DNA of 16,903 bases from positions 1 to 16,903 of the forward strand of contig JAGTUW010000303.1 of NCBI GenBank assembly GCA_018224345.1. The letters are read 5' to 3'. Positions 1 through 7,293 of this stretch are shown here, piece after piece. Position numbers and translations under genes: made by a program. The notes beneath the pieces were generated by a model that ran no database searches, was not told where the DNA came from, and saw only the letters and a program-made list of their open reading frames with translations. Positions within the stretch are counted from its first letter, which is position 1. Each line of letters starts with the position of its first letter. Source of the DNA: Bacteroidota bacterium (GTDB lineage Bacteria; Bacteroidota; Ignavibacteria; SZUA-365).

Positions 1-242
1 CGGTACCCGTAGATGCGTCCCATGCTCCGGAGCTCATCGAGAAATTCCGGGAGGAGGACAGCGTGCAGCTCCATGGGAACATAGCGCAGCGCATTCTTCA
101 ATGCAGTACGGATTTCGTGCTTCGAGAGATCGAGACCGCGATTCGGCGCTCTGCGTATACCGGGTTGAAACTCCTTCTTCGGTGGAAGCACGGCAGGCAG
201 CATGATTGTCGTTGTTCGGGAAATATCAGTGTTGTTCATCAT
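1..242 (-). CDS. hutU: Urocanate hydratase (urocanase), N-terminal part, cut by the window edge
   Basis: Urocanase carries out the second step of histidine breakdown, hydrating urocanate to imidazolone propionate in the cytoplasm with tightly bound NAD+. Only the first 80 codons are present and the rest lies left of base 1. The translated N-terminus carries a run typical of the family: PGIRRAPNRGLDLS, then ALKNALRYVP, then LPEFLDEL and GRIYGY. An in-frame TAG lies two codons before the first ATG, so translation starts at one of the two adjacent ATG codons (242 or 239). No strong Shine-Dalgarno sequence precedes them. The gene is divergent from the oxidoreductase gene at 571. It belongs with hutH and pepD elsewhere in the window as histidine-utilisation functions. 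Family identity is confident although the catalytic regions are out of view. Confidence 0.9.
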   Translation of the reverse strand, partial: MMNNTDISRTTTIMLPAVLPPKKEFQPGIRRAPNRGLDLSKHEIRTALKNALRYVPMELHAVLLPEFLDELRSMGRIYGY

Positions 243-570
243 TGCGAGCTACTAACTGTCTGTGTCGGAACGGTTCATCATGCAAAGATAAGAAAAATCA
301 TGCGCTTCGCTGCCGCTTCCCTTCGACCGGACAGCCACGTCCCGACGCCCACACAACGTATCGAAGTCATTTCCCGCATCGACAGCCACGAAGCAGCAAT
401 CCGAAGGCGACTGTGCGGCGTACCGCTGCCACGGCAGGATCCGATGGAATTGTATTGACGGAAAGATGGTTGTAATGACTGGTACGTTACTCCGGCCGGA
501 ATCCGGCTTATGAAAGAGAGACTCCGCTCCGGAATGCGCCTTGTTTGTATTCTTATTGTGGAGGTTGAAA
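243..570. other. Divergent intergenic region between hutU and the oxidoreductase gene
   Basis: These 328 bases hold the 5' regions of two divergent genes. The hutU side has the TATCTTTG element and the ATCATGC direct repeat. The oxidoreductase side has an imperfect direct repeat starting at 489 and 521 (ACTCCG...CCGGAAT in both, period 32). It also has the ribosome-binding site GTGGAGG at 559-565. Short open frames crossing the region show no codon logic or recognisable protein and I do not call any of them genes. Confidence 0.5.
283..290 (-). promoter_or_regulatory. Candidate Bacteroidota-type -7 element for hutU
   Basis: Read on the minus strand the sequence is TATCTTTG, an exact match to the TAnnTTTG -7 element known from Bacteroidota. 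It lies about 40 bp before the hutU start. I do not see a convincing -33 TTTG partner at the usual distance. A direct repeat, ATCATGC on the plus strand, sits at 277-283 and again at 297-303. The repeat period is 20 bp and the copies bracket the element, which could be an activator or repressor site. The promoter assignment is inference. Confidence 0.4.
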
Positions 571-1770
571 ATGAACGCGTATCGTTATGTAATTGTCGGC
601 GGTGGGATGGCGGCGCATGCCGCGGTGCAGGGAATACGGGAGCTCGACACGCAGAGCCCTGTCGGCGTTTTCGGCGAGGAAAGTACTGCTCCGTATCGTC
701 GTCCCGCATTGAGCAAGGATCTCTGGAGCAATGGAGCGTTCGAAGATGCGCTGCTCGGAGATGTTGATGCCAATACAAACCTGCACCTCGGTGAGCGGAT
801 CAAGGAAATCGATCCAGTGCGGCATCGCATCCGCAATACCCAGGGCGAGGAGTATACCTATGAAAAACTGCTGCTTGTCACCGGTGGACGTGTACGGAAG
901 CTGCCCTTTGATGAAGGACATGTGCAGTATTTTCGCAGTGAGTCTGATTACCATTCGCTGCGTGCACATTGCGGCAAAGGGCAGCGCATGGTCATCATCG
1001 GCGGGGGGTTCATCGGATCGGAAATTGCAGCGGCACTCGCCCGCAATGGCGAACAGGTGACCATGCTCTTTCCGGAAATGGGTATCGGCGGTGGCATTTT
1101 TCCGGAGGAACTCTCTGTGTGGCTCAATGATTACTACCGGAAAAAAAATGTCGACGTGCAGGCCGGCGCTTCAGTGGAAGGGATCGAGGAAAGAAACGGA
1201 CACTTTGTGATCCGCACGAATCTTGCGCAAAGCTACGAGGCCGATCATATCGTGGCGGGCATCGGGATAGAGCCTGATATAACCTTGGCCGAACAGGCCG
1301 GAATACATACCAGCGACGGTATCGTCGTTGACTGCTTTTTGCGTTCGAACGCGGACGATGTGTATGCTGCGGGTGATGTAGCCTCGTTTCCGTATGCCGC
1401 ATTCGACCGGCATGTCCGCGTCGAGCATGAAGACAATGCCATGACCATGGGAAAGCAGGCGGGACGAAACATGATCCTCCAATACCGTGGTGAAGAAGCC
1501 GAGGCCTATGTGCATCTACCCATGTTTTATTCGGATCTCTTCGACCTCGGGTACGAGGCTGTCGGTCAACTCGATGCGCAGCTTGCGACTATGATCGATT
1601 GGAAAGAACCCTACCGGCAGGGCATCGTATACTATCTCGACGGAGATCGCGTACGCGGCGTGCTGCTGTGGAATGTCTGGGAGAAAGTCGATGCGGCGCG
1701 GGCACTGATTGCACATCCCGGTCCCTTTCCGAAAGAAGAATTCGCGGACTGGCGTTTACCTATGGATTGA
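571..1770 (+). CDS. AIF-like FAD-dependent NAD(P)H oxidoreductase
   Basis: This 399-residue flavoprotein is of the pyridine-nucleotide disulfide oxidoreductase fold. An N-terminal FAD-binding Rossmann motif is visible (VGGGMAAHAA, residues 9-18). It is followed by PYRRPALSKD, a second nucleotide-binding motif for NAD(P)H (GGGFIGSEIA, 144-153) and the FAD-closing motif YAAGDVA (265-271). RVEHEDNA and PMFYSDLFDLGYEAVG in the C-terminal third resemble the apoptosis-inducing-factor group more than thioredoxin reductases, and no redox CxxC is seen. The ATG at 571 is preferred over an upstream TTG at 541 because GTGGAGG ends 5 bases before it. Such enzymes usually pass electrons to a ferredoxin, a Rieske protein or a quinone, but no partner gene lies nearby. 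The physiological acceptor is unknown. It is alone on its strand after hutU and separated from the YciI gene by 351 bp. Confidence 0.88.
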   Translation: MNAYRYVIVGGGMAAHAAVQGIRELDTQSPVGVFGEESTAPYRRPALSKDLWSNGAFEDALLGDVDANTNLHLGERIKEIDPVRHRIRNTQGEEYTYEKLLLVTGGRVRKLPFDEGHVQYFRSESDYHSLRAHCGKGQRMVIIGGGFIGSEIAAALARNGEQVTMLFPEMGIGGGIFPEELSVWLNDYYRKKNVDVQAGASVEGIEERNGHFVIRTNLAQSYEADHIVAGIGIEPDITLAEQAGIHTSDGIVVDCFLRSNADDVYAAGDVASFPYAAFDRHVRVEHEDNAMTMGKQAGRNMILQYRGEEAEAYVHLPMFYSDLFDLGYEAVGQLDAQLATMIDWKEPYRQGIVYYLDGDRVRGVLLWNVWEKVDAARALIAHPGPFPKEEFADWRLPMD

Positions 1771-2121
1771 ATCCAGGCTCCGTCTATCCCATGTCCCGGG
1801 ATACAGTTGTCATGAATTACATATGGCGGAATTGAAAACGAAAATGACCGGTACAGATGCCGCGAGGTCTCCCTCAACGGCGTTGAGAACGAACGGCGCC
1901 GCACAGATACGTACGAAGTGTTGAAGCTGACGCGCAGTGTTACCCGTATGGAACCGAAGATATGGAGATCGAATTTTGTCGGGTTCGGGTCGTATCACAT
2001 TTTATCCAGGAGAGCGGTCGCATGGGGGACAGCTTCCTTACGGAATTCTCACCGCGCAAACAAGACCTCACCTTGTAGATCACGGCCGGTTTTGACTTCA
2101 TGAAACAGCAGGTATCACAGT
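1771..2121. other. Intergenic region without a convincing gene
   Basis: These 351 bases separate the oxidoreductase and YciI-like genes. A small hairpin (TATCCC at 1785-1790, loop of 7, GGGATA at 1798-1803) sits 15 bases after the oxidoreductase stop, without a T-run. It could weakly terminate or protect the transcript. A short palindrome TCAACGGCGTTGA follows near 1874. Two short frames start at 1823 (33 codons) and 1962 (38 codons). Neither has a good ribosome-binding site or a recognisable product, so I call neither. Confidence 0.45.
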
Positions 2122-2394
2122 ATGTATCATATTCTCATCTATCACACGGCTCCAGACTACCTCGCGCGTCGTGCAGCGTTTCGTGACGAACATCTTTCCT
2201 ATGCACGTGCGGCGCATGAGCGCGGAGAGTTGTTCCTCGCCGGTGCCCTGGCCGAACCGGCCGATATGGCCTTGCTCGTGTTCAAGAATACCGAACCGAG
2301 GGACATAGAGACGTTCGCGCGTGGTGATGTTTATGTGCGGAACGGTCTGGTTACGTCCTGGGAAGTGCGTCCCTGGACAGTGGTGATCGGCTGA
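2122..2394 (+). CDS. YciI-like (YCII-related) small protein
   Basis: This 90-residue single-domain protein fits the YCII-related family, small ferredoxin-like-fold dimers of mostly unknown function. Visible hallmarks are the conserved histidine in RDEHLSY (His24), the LFLAGAL strand and the C-terminal GDVYVRNGLV segment (residues 68-77). The last corresponds to the family's D-x-Y-V-x-x-G-L-V motif. The length is normal for the family. The start at 2122 has a modest ribosome-binding sequence (GCAGGT, 2108-2113). Some members are dehydrochlorinase-like or act in aromatic or amino-acid breakdown, but no substrate can be inferred here. It stands between the oxidoreductase and the ATPase with long gaps on either side, so it is probably its own transcription unit. 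Confidence 0.85.
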   Translation: MYHILIYHTAPDYLARRAAFRDEHLSYARAAHERGELFLAGALAEPADMALLVFKNTEPRDIETFARGDVYVRNGLVTSWEVRPWTVVIG

Positions 2395-2518
2395 GACCGT
2401 CTGCTGGGCGCACACGTTCCCAATCGAGTGAAGGCTGTACTGACCCTGCCGCAAGGGCCCCAGCGACATATTCCGTATACGCCGTATCCTGCTATCGTCA
2501 TACTTGAGCATTTCAGCT

Positions 2519-2554
2519 GGAATTTGTACTATAAACAGAATAGATGGAAATTCC
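2519..2554. repeat. Inverted repeat in the ATPase leader
   Basis: Perfect 7-bp arms GGAATTT (2519-2525) and AAATTCC (2548-2554) flank an AT-rich 22-bp centre that includes TATAAA at 2530-2535. The location, about 100 bp before the ATPase start, suits a promoter or operator, but no properly spaced -35 or -33 box is clear. Function is inferred only. Confidence 0.3.
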
Positions 2555-2579
2555 GTGAGTAGGATATATTGCGGGCGAA

Positions 2580-2592
2580 GGACGTAACGTCC
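2580..2592. promoter_or_regulatory. 13-bp perfect palindrome upstream of the P-type ATPase
   Basis: GGACGT-A-ACGTCC is a perfect 6-1-6 palindrome 64 bp upstream of the ATPase start. Its size and symmetry suit a homodimeric repressor site or a small leader hairpin. No regulator gene lies beside it. Chance occurrence cannot be excluded. Confidence 0.3.
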
Positions 2593-2656
2593 CACCCGTG
2601 AGCCCGATCCGAGGCACCGAGCCATCGCAGCATTGTGAGATACAAGGAGAATGGGT

Positions 2657-5404
2657 ATGAAAATTGAGGATCTGGATGTTCAGCGCATCGAGTTGTCGAA
2701 ACGGTCCAACGAACCGCTGGCATGGCATGCACTTGAGGATGAAAAAGTCTATTGTAAACTACAGACCACGGACGACGGAATAGCCGAGGACCAGGTTGAG
2801 GAGCGGCAACGGGAGTTCGGGAAAAATGTCCTTCCCGCCAAGCGTCCACCAACACTGATCGAGGTGTTCATCCACCAGTTCAAATCTCCGCTGATCTACA
2901 TTCTCCTGATCGCCGGTATTGTTGCACTGTTGATGGATGACCTCAAGGATGCTCTGTTCATTTTCGCTGTCATCATTCTCAATGCGGTAATCGGGACGAT
3001 TCAGGAGTACAAGGCGGAACAGAGCGCGCATTCCCTGCAGAAACTCCTGCAGATCAAGGCACTGATACGTCGTGACGGCAGACAGCAGCTGATTTCCGCC
3101 GAGGAACTGGTTCCGGGCGACGTGGTACTCATCGAGTCGGGGGATAAGGTGCCAGCGGATATGCGCCTGGTGCAGAGTAACAATCTGAAAATTGATGAGG
3201 CCTTTCTGACCGGTGAATCCATCGCCGCGGAAAAGAACACGGAACTGCTCGACAAGGAAACGCCGGTCAGTGACCGGTTGAACATGGCTTATGCCGGTGC
3301 GACCGTGCTGGCAGGCAGAGGTCTTGGACTGGTGGTCGCCACGGGTAGTTATACCGAAGTGGGGAAAATTGCCCGTTCGGTAACCGATGAGACCGGTGCC
3401 AAACCGCCGCTGGTTATTCGCATGGAGCGTTTCGCCCGACAGATCAGCGTCATTGTCCTGGCCTTCGCGTCACTGTTGGGCACAATTTCCTTCGGACGTG
3501 GCATGATGCTCGATGAAGTATTCATTCTTGTCATCGCCATGGCCGTCTCGGCAATTCCGGAAGGACTTCCCGTCGCCATGACCGTCGCACTCTCCCTCGC
3601 AACGGGTCGCATGGCGCGTCGTCATGTTATCGTACGGAAATTGACGGCAGTGGAAAGCCTGGGAAGCTGTACAACAATCGCCAGCGATAAAACCGGTACG
3701 TTGACAGTCAATCAACAGACGGTCAAGTCCGTACTGTTGCCGGACGGAATCACCCTTGAGGTGCAAGGACAGGGGTATAACGGTGATGGCGGGGTGACAG
3801 AGGAGGGAGGGGACGTGCTTTCCGATGCCATGCGTGACAGAATACAGCGTCTCGGCCGGGCAGTCTCTCTGTGTAATGAGGCGTCGCTTTCCCGTGAGGA
3901 TGAGAAATGGGAGCACTCCGGTGACGCCATGGATGTGGCACTGCTCGCATTTGCCTATAAGCTCGACCTCGATCCGATGAAACTGCGTCGAGAGTATCCC
4001 CTGACGGTGGACGTCCCGTTCGAGTCAGAAACCCGTTATGCCGCCGCTGTCTATGAAGTAGGCGGCCGGAATGAGGTTGCGGTCAAGGGAGCGGTAGAAG
4101 AAGTCCTGCACTTCTGTGATGGAGTGGAGACGGCCGACGGAGATGGGACACTGGACCGTGAGAAAATACTCGAGCAGGCGGAGCACATGGCAGAGAGCGG
4201 CTATCGCGTACTGGCTCTCGCGATGGGCAATACTGACAATGTACCGGACGAATTGAACTCCGATACCATGCCAGCACTCAAACTGGCAGCATTGATCGGC
4301 TTTATCGATCCACTGCGGCCGGAAGTAAAGGACGCTGTCGATGAAGCCCACAACGCGGGCGTCAAGGTCGTCATGATCACTGGCGACCATCCTGCCACCG
4401 CATATGCGATAGCCAGTGAACTCGGTATCGCCGGAGAGAGGGAGCATGTCGTCAGCGGGCAGGATCTGGCAGATATTGGTTCGTATGACGTACCGGAATT
4501 TTATGAGAAGGTGAAGAAAGCACGGGTGTTCGCACGGGTGACACCGGATGACAAGCTCCGAATTGTTGACGCCCTGATGCATATCGGGGACTTTGTCGCA
4601 GTTACCGGCGACGGTGTCAACGATGCTCCCGCCTTGCGCAAGGCCAATATCGGTGTGGCCATGGGATCGGGGACGGATGTCGCACGCGATACCGCCTCGA
4701 TGATCGTTACCGATGACAACTTTGCATCCATCGTTGCGGGTGTGGAGGAAGGCCGCCATGCCTACGCCAACGTGAGGAAAGTGACGCTGCTGCTGATTTC
4801 AACCGGTCTGGCAGAGTTGATTTTGCTCGGTCTCTCCGTGGCCACCGGATATCCCATTCCCCTGTTAGCCGTACAGATCCTCTGGTTGAATCTCGTCACC
4901 AACGGTATTCAGGATGTCGCGCTTGCCTTCGAGGCTGGCGAGAAAGGGGTGATGCGTATGCCGCCTCGGAGTCCGAAAGAAGGGATATTCAACAGGAAGA
5001 TGATTGAACAGGTCGCGTTCAGTGGCCTTACCATGTCACTTGTCTGTTACGCCGTGTGGGTGCTTCTGCTCGGTAACGGGTGGGATGAAGCAAGCGCAAG
5101 AAGTGGTGTGCTCACTGTTCTGGTGCTTATGCAGTTTTTCCATGTGCTGAACTGTCGATCCGAATATCGGTCGGCGTTTGCTGTGCCATGGAAGAACAAT
5201 CGTGTCTTGCTGGTTGGCATGATACTTGCCTTTAGTCTCCATATCGTCGCGACGGAAGTCCCGTTCTTCCAGTTCATTCTGGAAACACAGTCGCTGTCCA
5301 TCGAGAAATGGTTGAAGTTCGGGGCTGCAGCTGCTTCGGTGCTTGTCGTCATGGAGCTGTATAAGCTTTGGAGCAGACGGAGGGACGACGTGCCGATCGG
5401 TTGA
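2657..5404 (+). CDS. P-type cation-transporting ATPase (P2/IIA-like) of uncertain ion
   Basis: This 915-residue membrane pump uses ATP to export a cation. It shows the actuator motif TGES (185-188), the phosphorylated Asp344 in DKTGTLT, MITGDHPATA in the P domain and the hinge GDGVND (651-656). There are about ten membrane spans: two before TGES, two before DKTGTLT and six at the C-terminus. An N-terminal cation-ATPase domain resembles Ca2+ pumps. The in-frame ATG at 2657 is chosen over 2651 because AAGGAG (2644-2649) lies 7 bases before it and only 1 base before 2651. By comparison with SERCA, the M4 Glu in PEGLP (Glu302) and the M5 Glu (Glu720) remain. The M6 Asp is Asn749 in LVTNGIQD, a new Asp appears at 753, and the M8 Glu is Gln826. 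Ca2+ specificity should therefore not be assumed. It is transcribed alone and converges with the K+ channel gene. Confidence 0.93.
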   Translation: MKIEDLDVQRIELSKRSNEPLAWHALEDEKVYCKLQTTDDGIAEDQVEERQREFGKNVLPAKRPPTLIEVFIHQFKSPLIYILLIAGIVALLMDDLKDALFIFAVIILNAVIGTIQEYKAEQSAHSLQKLLQIKALIRRDGRQQLISAEELVPGDVVLIESGDKVPADMRLVQSNNLKIDEAFLTGESIAAEKNTELLDKETPVSDRLNMAYAGATVLAGRGLGLVVATGSYTEVGKIARSVTDETGAKPPLVIRMERFARQISVIVLAFASLLGTISFGRGMMLDEVFILVIAMAVSAIPEGLPVAMTVALSLATGRMARRHVIVRKLTAVESLGSCTTIASDKTGTLTVNQQTVKSVLLPDGITLEVQGQGYNGDGGVTEEGGDVLSDAMRDRIQRLGRAVSLCNEASLSREDEKWEHSGDAMDVALLAFAYKLDLDPMKLRREYPLTVDVPFESETRYAAAVYEVGGRNEVAVKGAVEEVLHFCDGVETADGDGTLDREKILEQAEHMAESGYRVLALAMGNTDNVPDELNSDTMPALKLAALIGFIDPLRPEVKDAVDEAHNAGVKVVMITGDHPATAYAIASELGIAGEREHVVSGQDLADIGSYDVPEFYEKVKKARVFARVTPDDKLRIVDALMHIGDFVAVTGDGVNDAPALRKANIGVAMGSGTDVARDTASMIVTDDNFASIVAGVEEGRHAYANVRKVTLLLISTGLAELILLGLSVATGYPIPLLAVQILWLNLVTNGIQDVALAFEAGEKGVMRMPPRSPKEGIFNRKMIEQVAFSGLTMSLVCYAVWVLLLGNGWDEASARSGVLTVLVLMQFFHVLNCRSEYRSAFAVPWKNNRVLLVGMILAFSLHIVATEVPFFQFILETQSLSIEKWLKFGAAAASVLVVMELYKLWSRRRDDVPIG

Positions 5405-5444
5405 CAGCATGGATCTTCCGGGACAGACGAAGGATACATCTGCC

Positions 5445-5486
5445 TGACCTCTGAAGTCGATCGCCGGAGTATCAGCGATGAGGTCA
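5445..5486. terminator. Inverted-repeat structure between convergent genes, possible terminator
   Basis: The 3' arm GCGATGAGGTCA (5475-5486) pairs with TGACCTC (5445-5451) and ATCGC (5460-5464). This gives 12 base pairs with an 8-nt bulge and a 10-nt loop. A second nested structure lies at 5541-5582 (ATCACG/CGTGAT around TCAGG/CCTGA) and reaches the channel stop codon. Neither is followed by a T-run, so these may be Rho-assisted ends or 3' stabilising structures for the two convergent transcripts. Confidence 0.3.
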
Positions 5487-5581
5487 CAGACTGACGATCC
5501 CGGACCGGAAGAGAGGAATGAAAGCTGCTGTCAGTACGACATCACGCTCAGGAGATTGCCTGACGGTCGCTTCTGTCGTGA

Positions 5582-7291
5582 TCAGTGAAAGGTGTCACTG
5601 AGGGTGATGTTGTATTCACCCAGGAAATTGCGGATCGATGAGATACTTCCAATAATCAGCATTTCCATATCCCGAAGCAGAGCGGTTTTCGGTTCGGGAT
5701 TGATAATCGTGTTATCGTTGTGACGCAGTACAATGACGCTGCACTCGGTTTTCGCGCGAATATTCGATTCCTGCAGTGTTTTCCCCTGGAGGGAGGACGG
5801 TACGGGGATGCGCAGAATATCAAGACCTTCGGCCAACATCATGATGCGACTGTGCTGAAGGTAGTTGATAATGGCATTCGATCCGAGAGACGCGTAGGAA
5901 AGAACCAGGTCGGCACCAGCGCGATGGAGTGTGGAGATATTCCGATCCATTGTCGTGCGACTGATGATGTGAACATCGGGACGAAGATGCCGGCAGTATA
6001 TCGTCAGATAGATGTTGGTATCATCGCTCTGTGTGGTGATGACCACCGAAGTGGCCCTCTCGATGCCCGCCTGTTGCAACACACCGAGATCCGCGGCTGA
6101 ACCCAGAACATACGGGGAGTCGTCGCGGATTTCGGCGGGATTCCGTTCGATGATCACATGATCCAGTCCACGTTCGCGCAGCGCGGCTGCAACATGCCGC
6201 CCGACGCGTCCACCGCCAAGAATAATGATGTAGGGTGACGAAGAGGCCGTGGCGGGAACGTGTTTGTCAAAGCGGGCAAGCTGTGCTTCCGTCCCGGCCA
6301 GCACCAGCACGGTGGAGTTGGTGATCGCTGTTTCCCGTCGCGGAGACTGGAACACCCCTCTGTCCCAGACACCGACGACATTGACCCCGGACATCTCCCG
6401 CAATCGACTTTTCCCGAGTGTCATTCCGACGAGATGTGTTCCGTTCACCGGGGTTTCGGCAATCACCAGTTCGTCGAATCGACCGATGATATTCGCCTGG
6501 GTCTCTCCTCCGACTGTCCGGCGGGCCAGGGCTTTCCCCAGCATTTCTCTGAGCTGCAGTGTGAAGGTGCTCCCCGCCAGTGCCATGATGTCGACCGAAT
6601 TGGGGGAATCAGCAAGGGAGATGACAGGGATGTCCGGATTGAGCTCCCGCACAGTATAGACGATGTTGGTATTGCTTTCATCACTCCCGTTCGCGACGAC
6701 CAATGCGGCCTTGTCTATTTGCAGCTTCCGGTAGGTTTCCGGGTCATCCCGATCACCAAGTACGACGCGAATGCCTGCTTCATGCAGATCGAGTGCGGTC
6801 TTCAAATCTTCGACCAGCAAGGCGTAGGGCGTCTGATAACTTCTGAGTTTCTCTATCAGACTCATACCGACAGGATCCGAAAAGGTGAGCAGCACATGGC
6901 CGCTGCTGTCAGCCGGTAGATATCGCGGGGCATGGGAACGTGTACGTGCCTCCAGCCACGGAGCATAGAAAAACTGAATGAAGGTGAAGGGCAGAAGAAT
7001 CAGAAGAAATATAATACCGGAGAAAAGAACAATAATTGAAAATGCCCGGCCCATATCACTGTGAAAGGTGATGTCGCCGAATCCGAGTGTGGACATGACC
7101 GTGAGCGTCCAGTAGAAGCCGGTGATCCAGCTGTGCTCGGCACCTTCGGCTGCCATCAGGTAATGAAAGACAACGCTGTACGTGATTACCAGCAAGGAGA
7201 GTACCAGCAGAAATCGCGCCAGGGCACGGATATTTCGTCGCGTGGTTTTATTCTGCAGAAAGTACGCGAGTTGTGAGGGGAGAAATTTCAT
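5582..7291 (-). CDS. K+ channel with two tandem RCK (TrkA-N/TrkA-C) domains
   Basis: This 569-residue inner-membrane channel has a first helix at about residues 25-46 and a pore helix with the filter STLGFGD (67-73), a TxGxGD-type potassium filter. A second helix follows at about 84-108. The cytoplasmic part contains two RCK units. RCK1 spans about 130-340 and its expected glycine-rich turn reads TFSDPVG, lacking GxGxxG. RCK2 spans about 353-555 and keeps GGGRVGR (359-365), so it can probably bind a nucleotide. The layout matches two-RCK ligand-gated channels such as GsuK, rather than TrkA, which lacks the pore. The start ATG at 7291 is 2 bp after the hutH stop with no clear Shine-Dalgarno sequence, so translation is probably coupled to hutH. 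The gating ligand is unknown. Confidence 0.92.
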   Translation of the reverse strand: MKFLPSQLAYFLQNKTTRRNIRALARFLLVLSLLVITYSVVFHYLMAAEGAEHSWITGFYWTLTVMSTLGFGDITFHSDMGRAFSIIVLFSGIIFLLILLPFTFIQFFYAPWLEARTRSHAPRYLPADSSGHVLLTFSDPVGMSLIEKLRSYQTPYALLVEDLKTALDLHEAGIRVVLGDRDDPETYRKLQIDKAALVVANGSDESNTNIVYTVRELNPDIPVISLADSPNSVDIMALAGSTFTLQLREMLGKALARRTVGGETQANIIGRFDELVIAETPVNGTHLVGMTLGKSRLREMSGVNVVGVWDRGVFQSPRRETAITNSTVLVLAGTEAQLARFDKHVPATASSSPYIIILGGGRVGRHVAAALRERGLDHVIIERNPAEIRDDSPYVLGSAADLGVLQQAGIERATSVVITTQSDDTNIYLTIYCRHLRPDVHIISRTTMDRNISTLHRAGADLVLSYASLGSNAIINYLQHSRIMMLAEGLDILRIPVPSSLQGKTLQESNIRAKTECSVIVLRHNDNTIINPEPKTALLRDMEMLIIGSISSIRNFLGEYNITLSDTFH

Positions 7292-7293
7292 GA

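Noticed and set aside
278..778. 166-codon minus-strand frame overlapping the hutU upstream region and the oxidoreductase start
   Set aside because: It would overlap the FAD-binding N-terminus and the divergent promoters; the sequence is Arg/Ser-rich and unrecognisable.
1823..2079. Two short frames at 1823 and 1962 in the gap before the YciI gene
   Set aside because: They are 33 and 38 codons long, overlap each other's surroundings, and lack a good ribosome-binding site or any recognised product.
2395..2650. Possible metal-sensing riboswitch (yybP-ykoY type) before the P-type ATPase
   Set aside because: Such riboswitches often precede cation ATPases, but I could not find their conserved core sequences here; only simple inverted repeats are present.
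4025..4759. 244-codon minus-strand frame inside the ATPase gene
   Set aside because: It is antisense to the conserved P and hinge domains of the ATPase; composition is typical of a shadow frame.
5582..7291. TrkA as the identity of the two-RCK protein
   Set aside because: TrkA is a soluble protein with two RCK domains; this protein has two membrane helices and a K+ selectivity filter (TLGFGD), so it is a channel.
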